A stretch of DNA of 13,628 nt from JAAXQD01 sp035529735 (GTDB lineage: Bacteria > Desulfobacterota > Desulfobacteria > Desulfobacterales > UBA11574), in NCBI GenBank assembly GCA_035529735.1, contig DATKWE010000144.1, positions 1 through 13,628 on the forward strand. Reading direction: 5' to 3'. Shown here piece after piece: positions 13,317-13,628 of the stretch. Below the pieces are notes generated by a model that saw only the letters and a program-made list of their open reading frames with translations, was not told the DNA's origin and searched no databases. The position numbers were made by a program, and so were the translations under genes. Each line of letters starts with the position of its first letter. Within the stretch, counting starts at the first letter, position 1.

Positions 13317-13628
13317 TAGTTGTCAAAAAGTGTTTTGGTTCTCTTCCGTCAATTAATAATCGTTCAACCATATAAACGAGCCAAGAGCTTAAATCTAAAC
13401 CCTCAATAAATTGAGACAAATACGAGCTGTCTGTCTCGTAGGTCTATCCCCTTGCATATCTGTCACAAATGTTTTCGTTTTAATTGACACTTCGCAAACA
13501 GGCTTTAATTGAAATGATGTTGTTGCTTACGCTACCAGAAAGGAGGTGAGACAATAGAGAAGAGACCGTCTCCTCCCAGCGAACGCCTCTCTTAGAAGCA
13601 GGTTAATACTTCAAGGTAGATCGTTGCG
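13317..13628 (+). other. Unassigned region after the sigma-54 promoter: structured leader or RNA candidate
   Basis: This stretch would be transcribed from the promoter above but shows no recognised coding sequence. Visible structures are the palindrome CTCAAT-N2-ATTGAG (13402-13415); a hairpin TACGAG (13421-13426) with CTCGTA (13435-13440) and an 8-nt loop; and a 9-bp stem with a 2-nt bulge that pairs 13542-13552 with 13568-13576 and covers a strong Shine-Dalgarno-like AGGAGGTGA at 13541-13549. A TTGACA at 13484-13489 has no good -10 partner. It may be a long leader, a small RNA, or degraded sequence before a gene outside the window. Confidence 0.35.

Noticed and set aside
13210..13419. Minus-strand reading frame of 69 residues with a TTG start (TTG at 13417-13419)
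   Set aside because: It has no ribosome binding site and no recognised domain, and overlaps the strong sigma-54 element and its predicted transcript on the other strand. A degraded gene remnant cannot be excluded.
1..13628. CRISPR array, tRNA, rRNA, insertion sequence or prophage
   Set aside because: No regularly spaced direct repeats, cloverleaf, rRNA signature, transposase, integrase or phage gene was recognised on either strand.

Overview
The window looks like chromosomal DNA of an anaerobic, sulfate-reducer-like bacterium, most likely Desulfobacterota (Desulfobacterales or relatives). This is inferred from the gene mix, not from a marker gene: a catalytic nickel CO dehydrogenase, two sigma-54 activators whose PAS domains carry cysteine clusters, NifX/NifB-type small metal-cofactor proteins, a DUF3786 protein and a stand-alone Elp3-like radical SAM protein.

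Left third (1-4102, all +): a housekeeping run. The tail of an unidentified gene is followed by fabD (fatty acid synthesis), a short DksA/TraR-type RNA polymerase regulator, a PHP-domain phosphoesterase related to RNase AM/YciV, rnc (RNase III) and an Elp3-like radical SAM protein. The last four are packed with gaps of a few bases or small overlaps, so they are probably one transcript concerned with RNA metabolism. A convergent junction holds a short inverted element built from 8-bp units (4117-4192), and then a DUF3786 gene lies on the minus strand.

Middle (5148-10515, +): a sigma-54 enhancer-binding activator with one PAS domain is followed by a textbook sigma-54 control region. It has an array of TGCA boxes (6534-6582), an exact-consensus IHF site (6638-6650) and a -24/-12 promoter (6678-6693). 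Downstream lie two small COG1433 (NifX-like) proteins, a monofunctional Ni-CO dehydrogenase (cooS) and a GNAT acetyltransferase with a very strong ribosome binding site. No cooF, cooC, cooA, hydrogenase or acetyl-CoA synthase gene is in the window. The simplest reading is that activator 1 senses a redox or metabolic signal and switches on the COG1433-COG1433-cooS unit.

Right third (10516-13628): a near-perfect long inverted repeat precedes a second, larger sigma-54 activator (PAS-PAS-GAF-AAA+-Fis HTH), whose two PAS domains also carry cysteine triads. About 230 bp after its stop is another strong -24/-12 element (13291-13306, +). It points into a roughly 310-bp stretch without a recognisable gene but with several hairpins and a Shine-Dalgarno-like sequence, so its target gene probably begins at or beyond the right edge.

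The most interesting content is the sigma-54-driven CODH/NifX-like module framed by two cysteine-rich PAS activators, together with the second orphan sigma-54 promoter.
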